Shown: positions 46,374-55,557, counted from the first letter of the stretch. The stretch is DNA of 64,000 nt from Sulfurospirillum sp. (GCA_030491005.1 JAKZMJ010000021.1:1-64000), one strand, 5' to 3'. Numbers and translations are program-made. Notes: generated by a model not told the origin, from the letters alone.

Positions 46374-48388
46374 AAATATTAAATGATTTTATAAAAGAAT
46401 ATCATAAAGAATATTCTTTAAAACAAACTACTTATGAAAAAGGTCTAATAGGAGATATAAAAAGAATAATTGATAAATTAATTGATGATAAATTTTTACC
46501 ATCTTTTCAACTAAAATCAATTTTAAATAAACAATTAAGACGGGCAAGATATCCTATGGAAGTAGCTATCATAGGGCAGTTTTCATCTGGAAAATCAACT
46601 TTTTTAAATGCCTTATTGTCAAAAAATATTTTGCCAACAGGAATAACACCTGTTACTTCAAAAGTGAATTTTATTAATTATGGGGACGAGTATAAATTAA
46701 AAATTACATACAAATCAGGAGCTCAAGAATATCATAGTATTGAAAATATAGCTAAATTTACAGACCAAAGAAAAAAAGACATAGACGATATTAAATATCT
46801 AACAATATATGCACCAATGGATATATTAAAAGACATTTCTTTTGTAGATACCCCTGGATTAAACTCACAAAGTCAAAGTGATACAAATACTACTAAAAAA
46901 GTTCTAAGAGATGTAGGGGGTATTATATGGTTAAGTTTAATTGATAATGCAGGAAAAATGAGTGAAGCAGAGATATTAGAAGAATATATCTTACAATTTA
47001 AAAATAAATCTCTTTGTGTATTAAATCAAAAAGATAAATTTACCAAAGAACAAGTTAAAACAAGTCAAGCATATATAAGTGAAAAATTTGGGAAATACTT
47101 CTCCCAAGTCACACCAATATCAGCTAAATTAGCCCTTGATTCACGAGAGAAACAACAAAAAATACTTATTCAAGATAAATACGATTTACTTATAAAAGAC
47201 TTTAAATTAGAAGTAAATAATAATATGGATTTAAAAAATTTAGACTTTTTTCAAGAAAACTTTACTAAATTTAAAAAAGAAATTGATATTATAAAATCAA
47301 AAGATAAAAAAGAAGATCATAAACTGCTAAAAGAATCTAATATAAATGAAGTATTAGAATTTATAGAAAATACCATACGACCACAAGCAAATGAAGCAAA
47401 AGAATTTTCTATTAAAAAAGACCTTAAAAATATTTGTGATATTTTAATAAAAGAGTATAAAACAATCTTAGGTACATATGATAGTTTAATTGATATTTTA
47501 AAAAATTCAAAAGATGAGATATTGGAACTTTTTGATGATATACAAATCAAATATTCAAAAGAGTTATTTCTAATTTATAATGAATTAGAAAATATTATGG
47601 AAAAAATAGCAAACGAAACATATAAAAATATACAAACTATAAAAGCAACAAGATATGAAGAAAAAAATTCTTTTTTAAGTAAAGATAAGTTTGAGCAAAT
47701 ACAATACGATACATACTGGATAAATAGTGACAATATTTATAAAAATCTTTTTTATGATGATCAAAGTGTTGATAATATGTTCAAAAAAGTTATAAAGCAT
47801 TTAAAGGAAGTGGAAACATCAAGCAATGAAGCATATAGAAGTGTGTACAAAGTACTTAAAAATAAAATAACAAGATGGCAAGAACCATATGAGCTAATAA
47901 GAAAAAATAGAGATATAGCTTCTGATTTAGAGTTTTCAGCCACAAGGCATTTTGCTGCAAAAGTATATGAAAATATATTAGTAAATTATCATAAAGCAAT
48001 ATTAGAAAATATTTCAGCTTTAAGAAAAAAATTCGCATATTTTAACGGTGCATTAAGTTATAGCTATATTCAAACCACACAAGCAACTATCTCACACTTT
48101 GAACAACAAATCAAAGAATCTATTGAATTATATGAAAAAGAACCTACCAAGTTTACAGTTCATCATCCAAAAGAAGATGAGATTATCACAAAACTAAAAG
48201 CTAATTTTTCTTTTGAGAAAATAGAAGACTTTTTAACTTCTAAAAGAAATTATTTGTATAAAATCATAAAATACTCAAAAGAACAATATACAAATATAAA
48301 TGAAGATAGAATAATATTTATATCAGATAAAAAAAACCAATATCTTGAAAAAATATTATCTTTGGAAAAAATCAAAGAAGAGATATAG
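46370..48388 (+). CDS. Dynamin-like GTPase (second of pair)
   Basis: This 672-residue protein has P-loop GQFSSGKSTFLNAL (about 67-80), switch I TGITPVTSKV (about 91-100), DTPGLNSQSQSD (about 162-173) and NQKDKF (about 221-226), followed by a long helical stalk with a hydrophobic patch near 560-580 that could be the membrane paddle. It is coupled to the first GTPase by a 4-base overlap, and the two probably work together. The last 44 bases overlap a longer possible start of the next gene, but that gene more likely begins at 48405. Confidence 0.85.
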   Translation: MKILNDFIKEYHKEYSLKQTTYEKGLIGDIKRIIDKLIDDKFLPSFQLKSILNKQLRRARYPMEVAIIGQFSSGKSTFLNALLSKNILPTGITPVTSKVNFINYGDEYKLKITYKSGAQEYHSIENIAKFTDQRKKDIDDIKYLTIYAPMDILKDISFVDTPGLNSQSQSDTNTTKKVLRDVGGIIWLSLIDNAGKMSEAEILEEYILQFKNKSLCVLNQKDKFTKEQVKTSQAYISEKFGKYFSQVTPISAKLALDSREKQQKILIQDKYDLLIKDFKLEVNNNMDLKNLDFFQENFTKFKKEIDIIKSKDKKEDHKLLKESNINEVLEFIENTIRPQANEAKEFSIKKDLKNICDILIKEYKTILGTYDSLIDILKNSKDEILELFDDIQIKYSKELFLIYNELENIMEKIANETYKNIQTIKATRYEEKNSFLSKDKFEQIQYDTYWINSDNIYKNLFYDDQSVDNMFKKVIKHLKEVETSSNEAYRSVYKVLKNKITRWQEPYELIRKNRDIASDLEFSATRHFAAKVYENILVNYHKAILENISALRKKFAYFNGALSYSYIQTTQATISHFEQQIKESIELYEKEPTKFTVHHPKEDEIITKLKANFSFEKIEDFLTSKRNYLYKIIKYSKEQYTNINEDRIIFISDKKNQYLEKILSLEKIKEEI

Positions 48389-48404
48389 GCTAAAAGGAAT
48401 ACTG

Positions 48405-50600
48405 TTGACACAAACACTGTATATAAATACTTTAAATAAATCAAAATATAAAACAATAGACCTATTCTGTGGAATAGGTGGAGTTAGAAAAGGATTTGAA
48501 CTTACAAATCAATTTTCTAATTTATTATCAGCAGAAATTGACAAGTATGCCTGTATGACTTATGAACATTTATTCAATGAAAACCCATTAAATGATGTAA
48601 CAAGTGAAGAATTTAAAGAAAAAGTAGAAAATTTAAATTATGATGTTTTATTAGCTGGATTCCCTTGTCAATCATTCTCTATTGCAGGTGCAAAAAAAGG
48701 TTTCAAAGATACAACAAGAGGAACATTGTTTTTTGATGTTGCTGATATACTAAAAAGAACTAAACCAAAGGCATTTTTATTAGAAAATGTTGAAGGACTT
48801 TTAAGACACGATAAGGGTAAAACATTTAAAATAATTATAGATACATTAGTTAATGAATTGGGATATAAAATTGTTGGAGTAAATGAAATTAATGGTATTT
48901 TAGAGTATGATTCAAAATCATTTTTGAGAAAAACTATAAATTTTGGGCTACCACAAAAAAGAACAAGAACTTATATTATGGGATTTAGAAATGATTTAGT
49001 TCCAAATAACTATAAATTTGATGGCCTACCAACTAAAAAAAACAAAAGTATTTTTAATAATTTATACGATTTATTAGAAGATAATGTATCTGCGAAATAC
49101 TATTTGTCGGAACAATACATTAAAACACTTGAAAAGCACAAAGCTACACATAAAGCCAAAGGTAATGGTTTTGGATATAAAATTGTAAATATTGGAGAAA
49201 ATCCAATATCAAATACAATTTTAGCAACAGGTGGTTCTGGAAAAGAAAGAAATTTAGTAATACAAGAAAAACCAGAATATTATGGAATTATGTTTGGAAG
49301 TAAAAAAACACCAATCAATGATAAAGGCATCAGAGTAATGACACCTAGAGAATGGGCAAGATTACAAGGATTTAAAGATTATGCTTTTATTGAAAATAAA
49401 AAAGACACTTTTTCTTTTCCTGATACAGTTAGTGAAACACAACAATATAAACAATTAGGTAATAGTGTATCAATACCAGTTATCGAAGAATTAGCAAAAT
49501 ATATGAATAATCATTTAGAAGAATTTGATGCAAAGGAACAAAATATGGGATTTAATAAAGGTGAGTGGTCAGAATTATATACTTTTTTATATTTAATTGA
49601 TAATCCAAATTTAGTTGTAGTAGATGAAAATTTACAACAAAAGAACAATACAACATTTAAAATATTAGAATTATTTTTAGCAAATAAAACTAAATATAAA
49701 TTATTTGATAAAAATAAAGTTATTAAAATATTACCCAATGGAATTAATAAAGAATATGATATTAACTATATTAGTAGCCAACATAAATTATTACTTCAAA
49801 AAATAATGGCACATAAAAGTGCAAAGGGGACATTTGATATTAATGAAATACAACCATTAATTAATGATTTATTAGATGGTAATAAATTAAAAGGAAGTTC
49901 CAAAGTCAAAGGTGATTTAGAAGTTATTGTATTTGATAGTATGAGTAACAATGATTTTAATATTTCATATAATATAAAATCAAACTTAGGAGCTGGGGCT
50001 ACTTTATTAAATGCTTCAAGTCATACAAATTTCATATATGAAGTAACAAATATAAATGATTCAATAATGACCCAAAGTAATAATATTAATACACGAACAA
50101 AATTAATAGATAAGTGTAATTTATTAAAATCAAATGGAGCAATATTTAATTTTATTAAAACAGAAAGTAATGTATTTGGTAATAATTTAAAACTTATAGA
50201 TTCTAAATTAGATGAAATATTAGCAAAAATGCTTATTTTATCTTATGAAAATAACCAAAAAGATATTAAAAAATTATTATCATCAATAATTAAAGATGAA
50301 ACATCTGAATTATATTACAGAAAGAAAATTGGAGATTTTGCAAATGCTGTAACATTTGGTATGAGAGCAAGTGAAACTTGGAATGGGACAAATGAAGTAA
50401 ATGGTGGAACTATCATAGTGACAAAAACTGGTGAAATATATTTATTAGATTTAATCTATTTTAAAAGTATTGTAGATAAATATTTAATTGACAATATAAA
50501 ACTAGAAAGTCCAAGTTCGACTAGATATAAAATGTTTAAAATTTATAAAGAAAATAATCAATATTACTTTGCATTAAATTTACAAGTTAGATTTAAATAG
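48405..50600 (+). CDS. HpaII-like cytosine methyltransferase fused to HpaII-like restriction endonuclease
   Basis: This single frame of about 731 residues starts at TTG 48405 (AAAAGGA upstream). The N-terminal ~380 residues are a C5 DNA methyltransferase: motif I DLFCGIGGVRKGFE, catalytic PCQSFSIAG, ENVEGLL, QKRTRTYIMG, and the late QLGNSVSIPV. From 49545 it continues with GFNKGEWSELYTFL and ends with SSTRYKMFKIY and YFALNLQVRF, the pattern of R.HpaII-type endonucleases. A recognition of CCGG is inferred from the family. An internal ATG at 49545 has AAAGGA eight bases upstream, so a separate endonuclease could also be made. No stop lies between the parts. Confidence 0.8.
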   Translation: MTQTLYINTLNKSKYKTIDLFCGIGGVRKGFELTNQFSNLLSAEIDKYACMTYEHLFNENPLNDVTSEEFKEKVENLNYDVLLAGFPCQSFSIAGAKKGFKDTTRGTLFFDVADILKRTKPKAFLLENVEGLLRHDKGKTFKIIIDTLVNELGYKIVGVNEINGILEYDSKSFLRKTINFGLPQKRTRTYIMGFRNDLVPNNYKFDGLPTKKNKSIFNNLYDLLEDNVSAKYYLSEQYIKTLEKHKATHKAKGNGFGYKIVNIGENPISNTILATGGSGKERNLVIQEKPEYYGIMFGSKKTPINDKGIRVMTPREWARLQGFKDYAFIENKKDTFSFPDTVSETQQYKQLGNSVSIPVIEELAKYMNNHLEEFDAKEQNMGFNKGEWSELYTFLYLIDNPNLVVVDENLQQKNNTTFKILELFLANKTKYKLFDKNKVIKILPNGINKEYDINYISSQHKLLLQKIMAHKSAKGTFDINEIQPLINDLLDGNKLKGSSKVKGDLEVIVFDSMSNNDFNISYNIKSNLGAGATLLNASSHTNFIYEVTNINDSIMTQSNNINTRTKLIDKCNLLKSNGAIFNFIKTESNVFGNNLKLIDSKLDEILAKMLILSYENNQKDIKKLLSSIIKDETSELYYRKKIGDFANAVTFGMRASETWNGTNEVNGGTIIVTKTGEIYLLDLIYFKSIVDKYLIDNIKLESPSSTRYKMFKIYKENNQYYFALNLQVRFK

Positions 50601-50696
50601 ATAAGATAGAAAATAATCTTCATGAATAAGAAGAAATATAAATAAATATATTATTATTTGTTACAAAATAAGACAAATACATAGAAATATAAATAA

Positions 50697-50892
50697 ACAC
50701 CCCTGTGATTGAATATCCACCTTTATGATATACTTCGACTTTATGAAACCGATACTAAGATAAAAAAAGATTTAGCTATACTAAGTGTTTATAAAGATGG
50801 ATATACTCAAGTCAAGATAACAATACATCTGAAATTATCAACCTCAATGATTAGTAAGATTATCAAGAGTGGATATTCAATCACAGGGGTGT
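50697..50892 (+). mobile_element. 196-bp MITE-like element with transposase helix-turn-helix relic, copy 1
   Basis: It has perfect 24-bp inverted ends: ACACCCCTGTGATTGAATAT... at 50697-50720 and the complement at 50869-50892. Between them is a short open frame (from 50709) whose product has YKDGYTQVKITIHLKLSTSMISKII, here split as GYTQVKITIHLKLS and TSMISKII. It resembles the C-terminal helix-turn-helix of REP-associated tyrosine transposases. No catalytic HUH motif remains. An identical copy lies at 54986-55181. It looks non-autonomous. Confidence 0.6.
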
Positions 50893-51088
50893 AGTTCTGT
50901 GAGTTTGCTATTACTGTAACAACCCTTATTGTAATAAAAACTGGTGCTATAGTAGCAGGAACTGGTTTTTTTGTATATCTTTGGCAAAAGTATATTATTC
51001 CTAAGGTTAACGGTGATTTTTGTTATGTAGATAATCCTATTGATAATTATATGTATTCGAAACAAGATAAAATGCTAACTCCTGGGGA
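50697..51088 (+). repeat. 392-bp direct repeat, copy 1 (MITE plus toxin 5' part)
   Basis: This stretch is identical, base for base by eye, to 54986-55377. It covers the 196-bp MITE-like element and the following 196 bp encoding the hydrophobic leader of an Rhs toxin tip. Beyond CTCCTGGGGA the copies diverge. Confidence 0.9.
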
Positions 51089-51184
51089 GATAAAAAAGCT
51101 TAAAGATAAGAATATACATCCACATGATTTAAAAGAAAATTCAAAACAAGATTTATATAAAGATCAATATGGTAATATCCTAGT

Positions 51185-52732
51185 CAGCAATTCTAAGTGA
51201 AAATTTATATAGCTAAAATCTTCCAAAATAATATCAAAAATCACTACTAAACAAATTCACTAATACCCTTTATTTAAAGGCTTTATCAAGCTTTTTAATA
51301 CCTAACTTTAGCTATAATATATCCTATAAAAGCCCATAAACAGGAGTGTTTAAACAAATGAGACAGACAAATATTTTCGATTTTTTAATAGAATCATTTA
51401 CAGATAATATATCAAATGTAGAAGATACTAGAAAACAAAGAACAAATCTAGTTTATAGTTTAAAAGATATTATATTATCAGCATTTAGTGTATTTTATTT
51501 TCAAAATAAATCTTGCTTAAGTTTTCAAAGGGATATTGATACAAGAAAAGGTATCAGTAATGCACAAACTATGTTTGGAATATCTGATATACCAAGTGAT
51601 AATCATATACGAAACATGTTGGATAAAATAACACCCAATAGTTTTAAAAAAGTATATGAAATAATACTTGATAAGTTAAGAGATATAGGAATATTAGATA
51701 AATTTTATTTTAAAGATGATTATATGCTTGTAGCATTAGATGGTACTCATTATCATTCAAGTAAAAATATATCTTGTAAATGTTGTCAAAGTAAAACTAA
51801 TAGTGATACAGGTGAAGTACATTACTATCATAGTGTTATAACTCCAACAATAGTACATCCTGATATAAAAAAAGTTATACCATTGATGCAAGAGTTTATA
51901 TCAAATAATGATGGTAAAGATAAACAAGATTGTGAAGTAAATGCTTCTAAAAGATGGCTAGATAGTTTTAATAATCCAACTAATAAAAAACTTATTATTT
52001 TAGGTGATGATTTATATTCAAGAGAACCTATGATAAAAAAAGTATTAGATAAGAGCCATTCATATATATTTGTAGCTAAACCAACATCACATAAATACTT
52101 ATATGAACAAATAGAAATGATAAAAAATCTAAATACTATTGATACAAAAATAATATCCAAAATGATTAATGGTAAAAAGCAAATTTTTACATATAACTAT
52201 ATTAATAATTTAGCAATTAAAAATCCACAAGGAGATACACAACATCCACCACAAGAAGTAAACTGGTGTGAAGTTATAGTTACTAATGCTACGGGTAATA
52301 AACTATATCATAATAGCTTTGTTACTGATATATCTTTGAATGTAAATAATGTTATAGATATAGCAACAGCAGGACGAAGTAGATGGAAAATCGAAAATGA
52401 AAATAACAATACTTTAAAAACTAAAGGCTATCATTTAGATCACAACTTTGGTCATGGAAAAGAAAATCTATCTAAAACACTTTGTAGCCTTAATATATTA
52501 GCTTTCTTATTTCATACAGTACAAGAACTTGATGATGATTTATATATGGAACTTCGTGATAATATTGGTACCAGAGAAGAGTTCTTTGTAGGTATTAATT
52601 TTTTAACAACAATGTTTAATTTTAAAAGCTTTAATAAAATGTTGGAATATATACTTATTGCTCGCCAGACCGAAGAGAATGTAGATATGAAAGGATATAT
52701 TATGTAGTTTTATTTTTGGGTTAGAATTGCTG
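51185..52732 (+). mobile_element. 1548-bp IS element, copy 1, complete
   Basis: The inverted ends are CAGCAATTCTAA and TTAGAATTGCTG. It is flanked by a 9-bp target duplication TATCCTAGT at 51176-51184 and 52733-52741. A second, truncated copy in the opposite orientation lies at 62072-63580. I place it near ISNCY/IS4-like DDE elements, but the family is uncertain. Confidence 0.85.
51346..52707 (+). CDS. DDE transposase of the 1548-bp IS
   Basis: This 453-residue transposase has DNHIRNMLDK (about 85-94), the catalytic region LVALDGTHYHSSKNISCKCC (about 126-145) with a Cys pair, ILGDDLYSREP (about 221-231), and AGRSRWKIENENNNTLK (about 343-359), which resembles the IS4 YREK block. Full length with ATG at 51346; the stop is inside the right end. 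The copy at 62013-63419 is almost identical. Confidence 0.85.
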   Translation: MFKQMRQTNIFDFLIESFTDNISNVEDTRKQRTNLVYSLKDIILSAFSVFYFQNKSCLSFQRDIDTRKGISNAQTMFGISDIPSDNHIRNMLDKITPNSFKKVYEIILDKLRDIGILDKFYFKDDYMLVALDGTHYHSSKNISCKCCQSKTNSDTGEVHYYHSVITPTIVHPDIKKVIPLMQEFISNNDGKDKQDCEVNASKRWLDSFNNPTNKKLIILGDDLYSREPMIKKVLDKSHSYIFVAKPTSHKYLYEQIEMIKNLNTIDTKIISKMINGKKQIFTYNYINNLAIKNPQGDTQHPPQEVNWCEVIVTNATGNKLYHNSFVTDISLNVNNVIDIATAGRSRWKIENENNNTLKTKGYHLDHNFGHGKENLSKTLCSLNILAFLFHTVQELDDDLYMELRDNIGTREEFFVGINFLTTMFNFKSFNKMLEYILIARQTEENVDMKGYIM

Positions 52733-52816
52733 TATCCTAGTAAAAAGAAAAGGTGGGAAAGGGCCAGGAGAACCCACGGGGTTAAATATAAATAATTTCT
52801 AATAATAAGGATAATT

Positions 52817-53215
52817 ATGAGTAACAATGAAGTTTTAATAAGTTTTATAATCACAGGATATGATAAGCCTAATAATTTAACGGATATATTAGGTGTTATA
52901 CCATCAAAGACTTGGATGAAAGGTGATTTAAAAATCAAAAATTGTTTGATTAAACATAAAAGTAATGGTTGGGAACTATCATTAAAAAAATCTAATATTA
53001 TAGATATAGATACTTTGTTAAAAAAATTAATATCAGATCTAAATAAAATAAAAAATAAAATTAATAAGATTAATAAAATAAAAAAAGAATTTAAAGTCGT
53101 TATATACTACACGAAAAGTGTACCTAGCATTTTTTATGATTTAGAAATTATTTCTTTTTTAAATGATATAAATGCGACTATTGACCATGACATTTATTTA
53201 ATTAAAAATAACTAA
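52817..53215 (+). CDS. DUF4279 family protein, likely immunity to toxin tip 1
   Basis: This 132-residue protein has DUF4279 features: SFIITGYDK at 9-17, a central ILGVIPSKTWMKGD (about 27-40), GWELSLKKS (about 53-61) and a final LNDINATIDHDIYLI. Related genes follow Rhs toxin tips as immunity genes. It starts 14 bases after the tip stop codon, with AAGGATAA before the ATG. A paralogue at 55558-55950 follows the second tip. The stop overlaps the next ATG by one base. The immunity role is inferred from position. Confidence 0.65.
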   Translation: MSNNEVLISFIITGYDKPNNLTDILGVIPSKTWMKGDLKIKNCLIKHKSNGWELSLKKSNIIDIDTLLKKLISDLNKIKNKINKINKIKKEFKVVIYYTKSVPSIFYDLEIISFLNDINATIDHDIYLIKNN

Positions 53216-54621
53216 TGTCAAAAGCACCAAAACATTATAATATAAGCAGAGATACTTTAAATGCATATCCTCTTAGAATAAGTGATACTTCTTTTATACA
53301 AGATATGACTTATGATTCTTATGGTGATATAAGAAAAGTATCAACTAATAGTTTTTCTTATGAAATACTTCAAAGAGATAAAAACTCTTTAATACTTAAA
53401 AAAGAAGAAATAGTAAATAACATAAGTATAATATATGATTATACTTATGATGATAAACAAAGATTAATAGAAGTTAAAAGAAATAATACTACTATAGAAC
53501 AATATACTTATGATGATAATTCAAATAGAATTAATTCTATTGTAAATAATATACAAGCCTCTTCTTCTTATACCTTAGATGATCAAATAGAAGTATATGC
53601 TAATAATACCTATACTTATGATGAAGATGGATATTTAAAACAAAAAGTTACTCCAATAAATACTACAAATTATACTTACTTAGAATTAGGAGAATTAAAA
53701 GAAGTTAGTATATTAAGTAATACTAATAATGCTACAGAAAATAAGACTATTACATATAAACATAATGCTTCAAATCAAAGAATAGCAAAACTAGTAAATG
53801 GTGTAATAACACACAAATATCTTTGGAAGAACTTAACACAATTATTAGCCATATATGATAAAGATGATAAGTTAATACAAAGATATGATTATGCTTCTTT
53901 AAGAATGCCTGTATCTATGCTTTATAATGGAGATAAGTATTATTTACATTATGATCAAGTAGGTTCATTAAGAATAGTATCTAATAGTAGTCATGATATA
54001 GTTAAAGAGATTACATATGATAGTTTTGGTAATATATTAAGTGATTCAAATTCTAGTTTTTATATAGCATTTAGATATGCTGGTGGTTTATATGATGAAG
54101 ATACTAAGCTTAGTAGATTTGGATATAGAGATTATGACTCATATACAGCTAAATGGACTGCTAAAGATCCTATAGATTTTAGTGGAGGTGATTCTAACCT
54201 TTATTCTTATGTGATGAATAACCCTATTAATGGCTTTGATGCTAATGGATTATGGACATTTGGAATATCTTTTAATATAAGTGCTGGTACTGGAGTTGGT
54301 GGGACAACTGGTATAAATTTTGTATTTGATGGACATGGTAATGTTGATATACAAGCAATCAGGGGAGTTGGTGGTTATGCTGGAGCTGGTTTTGGAGTAT
54401 CAATGAACGGAGAATGGTCTAATGCTGATTGTATAGAACAATTAAAAGGATATGGTTATCAGTATGGAGCTAATTATGGTACTGGTATCTTCTATGAAGC
54501 AGGTACTTTTGGAGGTTCGGGATATAAAGGATATTATGCTGGAGGTGGTATTGGTGCAGGATTAACTCCTGGTGGCTTTGGATTTTATGGAACTAATACT
54601 GTGTCTGTTTCAAAGAAATAA
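53215..54621 (+). CDS. Rhs/YD-repeat protein, truncated core plus variable tip
   Basis: This 468-residue product lacks the signal, lipobox and large shell of a full Rhs protein. YD repeats such as YDYTYDDKQRLIEVKR and QYTYDDNSNRINSI occur through about 75-250. The Rhs core is RYAGGLYDEDTKLSRFGYRDYD (about 310-331) followed by AKDPIDFSGGDSNLYSYVMNNP, ending at FDANGL (about 371). The remaining ~95 residues form a glycine-rich tip unlike known nucleases. It is an orphan module: core homology plus tip plus immunity gene, a form that allows tip exchange by recombination. Translation is coupled to the preceding immunity gene. Confidence 0.75.
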   Translation: MSKAPKHYNISRDTLNAYPLRISDTSFIQDMTYDSYGDIRKVSTNSFSYEILQRDKNSLILKKEEIVNNISIIYDYTYDDKQRLIEVKRNNTTIEQYTYDDNSNRINSIVNNIQASSSYTLDDQIEVYANNTYTYDEDGYLKQKVTPINTTNYTYLELGELKEVSILSNTNNATENKTITYKHNASNQRIAKLVNGVITHKYLWKNLTQLLAIYDKDDKLIQRYDYASLRMPVSMLYNGDKYYLHYDQVGSLRIVSNSSHDIVKEITYDSFGNILSDSNSSFYIAFRYAGGLYDEDTKLSRFGYRDYDSYTAKWTAKDPIDFSGGDSNLYSYVMNNPINGFDANGLWTFGISFNISAGTGVGGTTGINFVFDGHGNVDIQAIRGVGGYAGAGFGVSMNGEWSNADCIEQLKGYGYQYGANYGTGIFYEAGTFGGSGYKGYYAGGGIGAGLTPGGFGFYGTNTVSVSKK

Positions 54622-54622
54622 T

Positions 54623-54976
54623 ATGTGTGAAGTTATTTTTAATAGTTCTGGAATATTTGTATTTTTAACATTGATTTTTCAGTTTGTGTCAGTTATGGTG
54701 GCTAGAATGAGTATATTAGAAATAAAAAATAAATTGACTAAAGAAGAATTTTTGATACTATTTCCAAAATCCAAATTTTGTTTTCCAAATAAGGAATTTG
54801 GCAATATGAATATTAGTACCCAAATAAAATTATATAAAATATTGTTCTTAAATTCTGATAATATTAAACAAACTGTAGGTTCATTACAAAAAGTATTTTT
54901 TTTAATGAATATCTTCACTTTATTGACTATTATATTAATAATATGTGCTGTTTCATACATAATAATGATATGTTAA
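54623..54976 (+). CDS. Small membrane protein, candidate immunity to the glycine-rich tip
   Basis: From ATG 54623, one base after the Rhs-module stop, the product is 117 residues. It has membrane helices near 8-27 and 90-114 and a soluble middle with TKEEFLILFPKSKFCF. An earlier in-frame start at 54572 lies inside the Rhs tip and is less likely. Position directly after a toxin tip and its membrane location suggest immunity against a membrane-active or periplasmic toxin. No family is recognised. Confidence 0.5.
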   Translation: MCEVIFNSSGIFVFLTLIFQFVSVMVARMSILEIKNKLTKEEFLILFPKSKFCFPNKEFGNMNISTQIKLYKILFLNSDNIKQTVGSLQKVFFLMNIFTLLTIILIICAVSYIIMIC

Positions 54977-54985
54977 AAAAAAGAA

Positions 54986-55181
54986 ACACCCCTGTGATTG
55001 AATATCCACCTTTATGATATACTTCGACTTTATGAAACCGATACTAAGATAAAAAAAGATTTAGCTATACTAAGTGTTTATAAAGATGGATATACTCAAG
55101 TCAAGATAACAATACATCTGAAATTATCAACCTCAATGATTAGTAAGATTATCAAGAGTGGATATTCAATCACAGGGGTGT
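54986..55181 (+). mobile_element. 196-bp MITE-like element, copy 2
   Basis: Identical to 50697-50892, including both 24-bp inverted ends. It begins 9 bases after the stop of the small membrane protein gene. It is part of a longer 392-bp identical repeat (54986-55377). Confidence 0.6.
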
Positions 55182-55377
55182 AGTTCTGTGAGTTTGCTAT
55201 TACTGTAACAACCCTTATTGTAATAAAAACTGGTGCTATAGTAGCAGGAACTGGTTTTTTTGTATATCTTTGGCAAAAGTATATTATTCCTAAGGTTAAC
55301 GGTGATTTTTGTTATGTAGATAATCCTATTGATAATTATATGTATTCGAAACAAGATAAAATGCTAACTCCTGGGGA
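54986..55377 (+). repeat. 392-bp direct repeat, copy 2
   Basis: Exact counterpart of 50697-51088, offset by 4289 bases. Homologous recombination between the two would delete or duplicate everything between them, including the Rhs module and one toxin/immunity pair. Confidence 0.9.
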
Positions 55378-55543
55378 AATAAGAAAATTTGAAAAAGGTG
55401 GAGTAGACATTCTTGATCTTAAAACTAATGGACATGCAGCACATAGAGACTTATACAAAGATAAATCAGGAAATATAGTTATAAAACCAAAAGGTGGGAA
55501 AGGACCAGGAGAACCCACGGGATTAAATATAAATGATTTTTAA
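55184..55543 (+). CDS. Orphan Rhs C-terminal toxin tip 2 (partial)
   Basis: The frame opens after the MITE-like element and runs to TAA at 55541-55543. It shares the hydrophobic leader and KMLTPGEI with tip 1, then has its own middle (RKFEKGGVDILDLKTNGHAA) and the shared end KPKGGKGPGEPTGLNIN. This is an uninterrupted version of the type-33-like toxin domain. Without the Rhs shell it has no delivery module; an internal ATG at 55340 would give a 67-residue free toxin domain. The following DUF4279 gene is its likely immunity partner. Confidence 0.6.
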   Translation, partial: FCEFAITVTTLIVIKTGAIVAGTGFFVYLWQKYIIPKVNGDFCYVDNPIDNYMYSKQDKMLTPGEIRKFEKGGVDILDLKTNGHAAHRDLYKDKSGNIVIKPKGGKGPGEPTGLNINDF

Positions 55544-55557
55544 TAATAAGGATAATT

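Larger units (their letters stand above)
50895..52802 (+). pseudogene. Orphan Rhs C-terminal toxin tip 1, interrupted by an IS
   Basis: The open frame starts right after the MITE-like element (stop at 50892-50894). It encodes a hydrophobic leader (TLIVIKTGAIVAGTGFFVYLW), then the toxin domain beginning KMLTPGEIKKLKDK. At 51184 it is broken by a 1548-bp IS with a 9-bp duplication. It resumes at 52742 as KRKGGKGPGEPTGLNINNF and stops at 52800-52802. LTPGEI...KGGKGPGEPTG matches what I recall of polymorphic toxin type 33. No Rhs core or start precedes it, so it is a displaced tip module. The following DUF4279 gene is its likely immunity partner. Confidence 0.6.

Noticed and set aside
48345..48404. 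Start of the restriction-modification gene at ATG 48345
   Set aside because: It overlaps the end of the dynamin-like gene by 44 bases, lacks a ribosome site and adds a basic leader unlike C5 methyltransferases. TTG 48405 has AAAAGGA at the right distance.
50709..50894. Free-standing 61-residue regulator gene (also at 54998-55183)
   Set aside because: It starts inside the inverted repeat of a 196-bp repeat and resembles only the end of a transposase, so it is more likely a relic.
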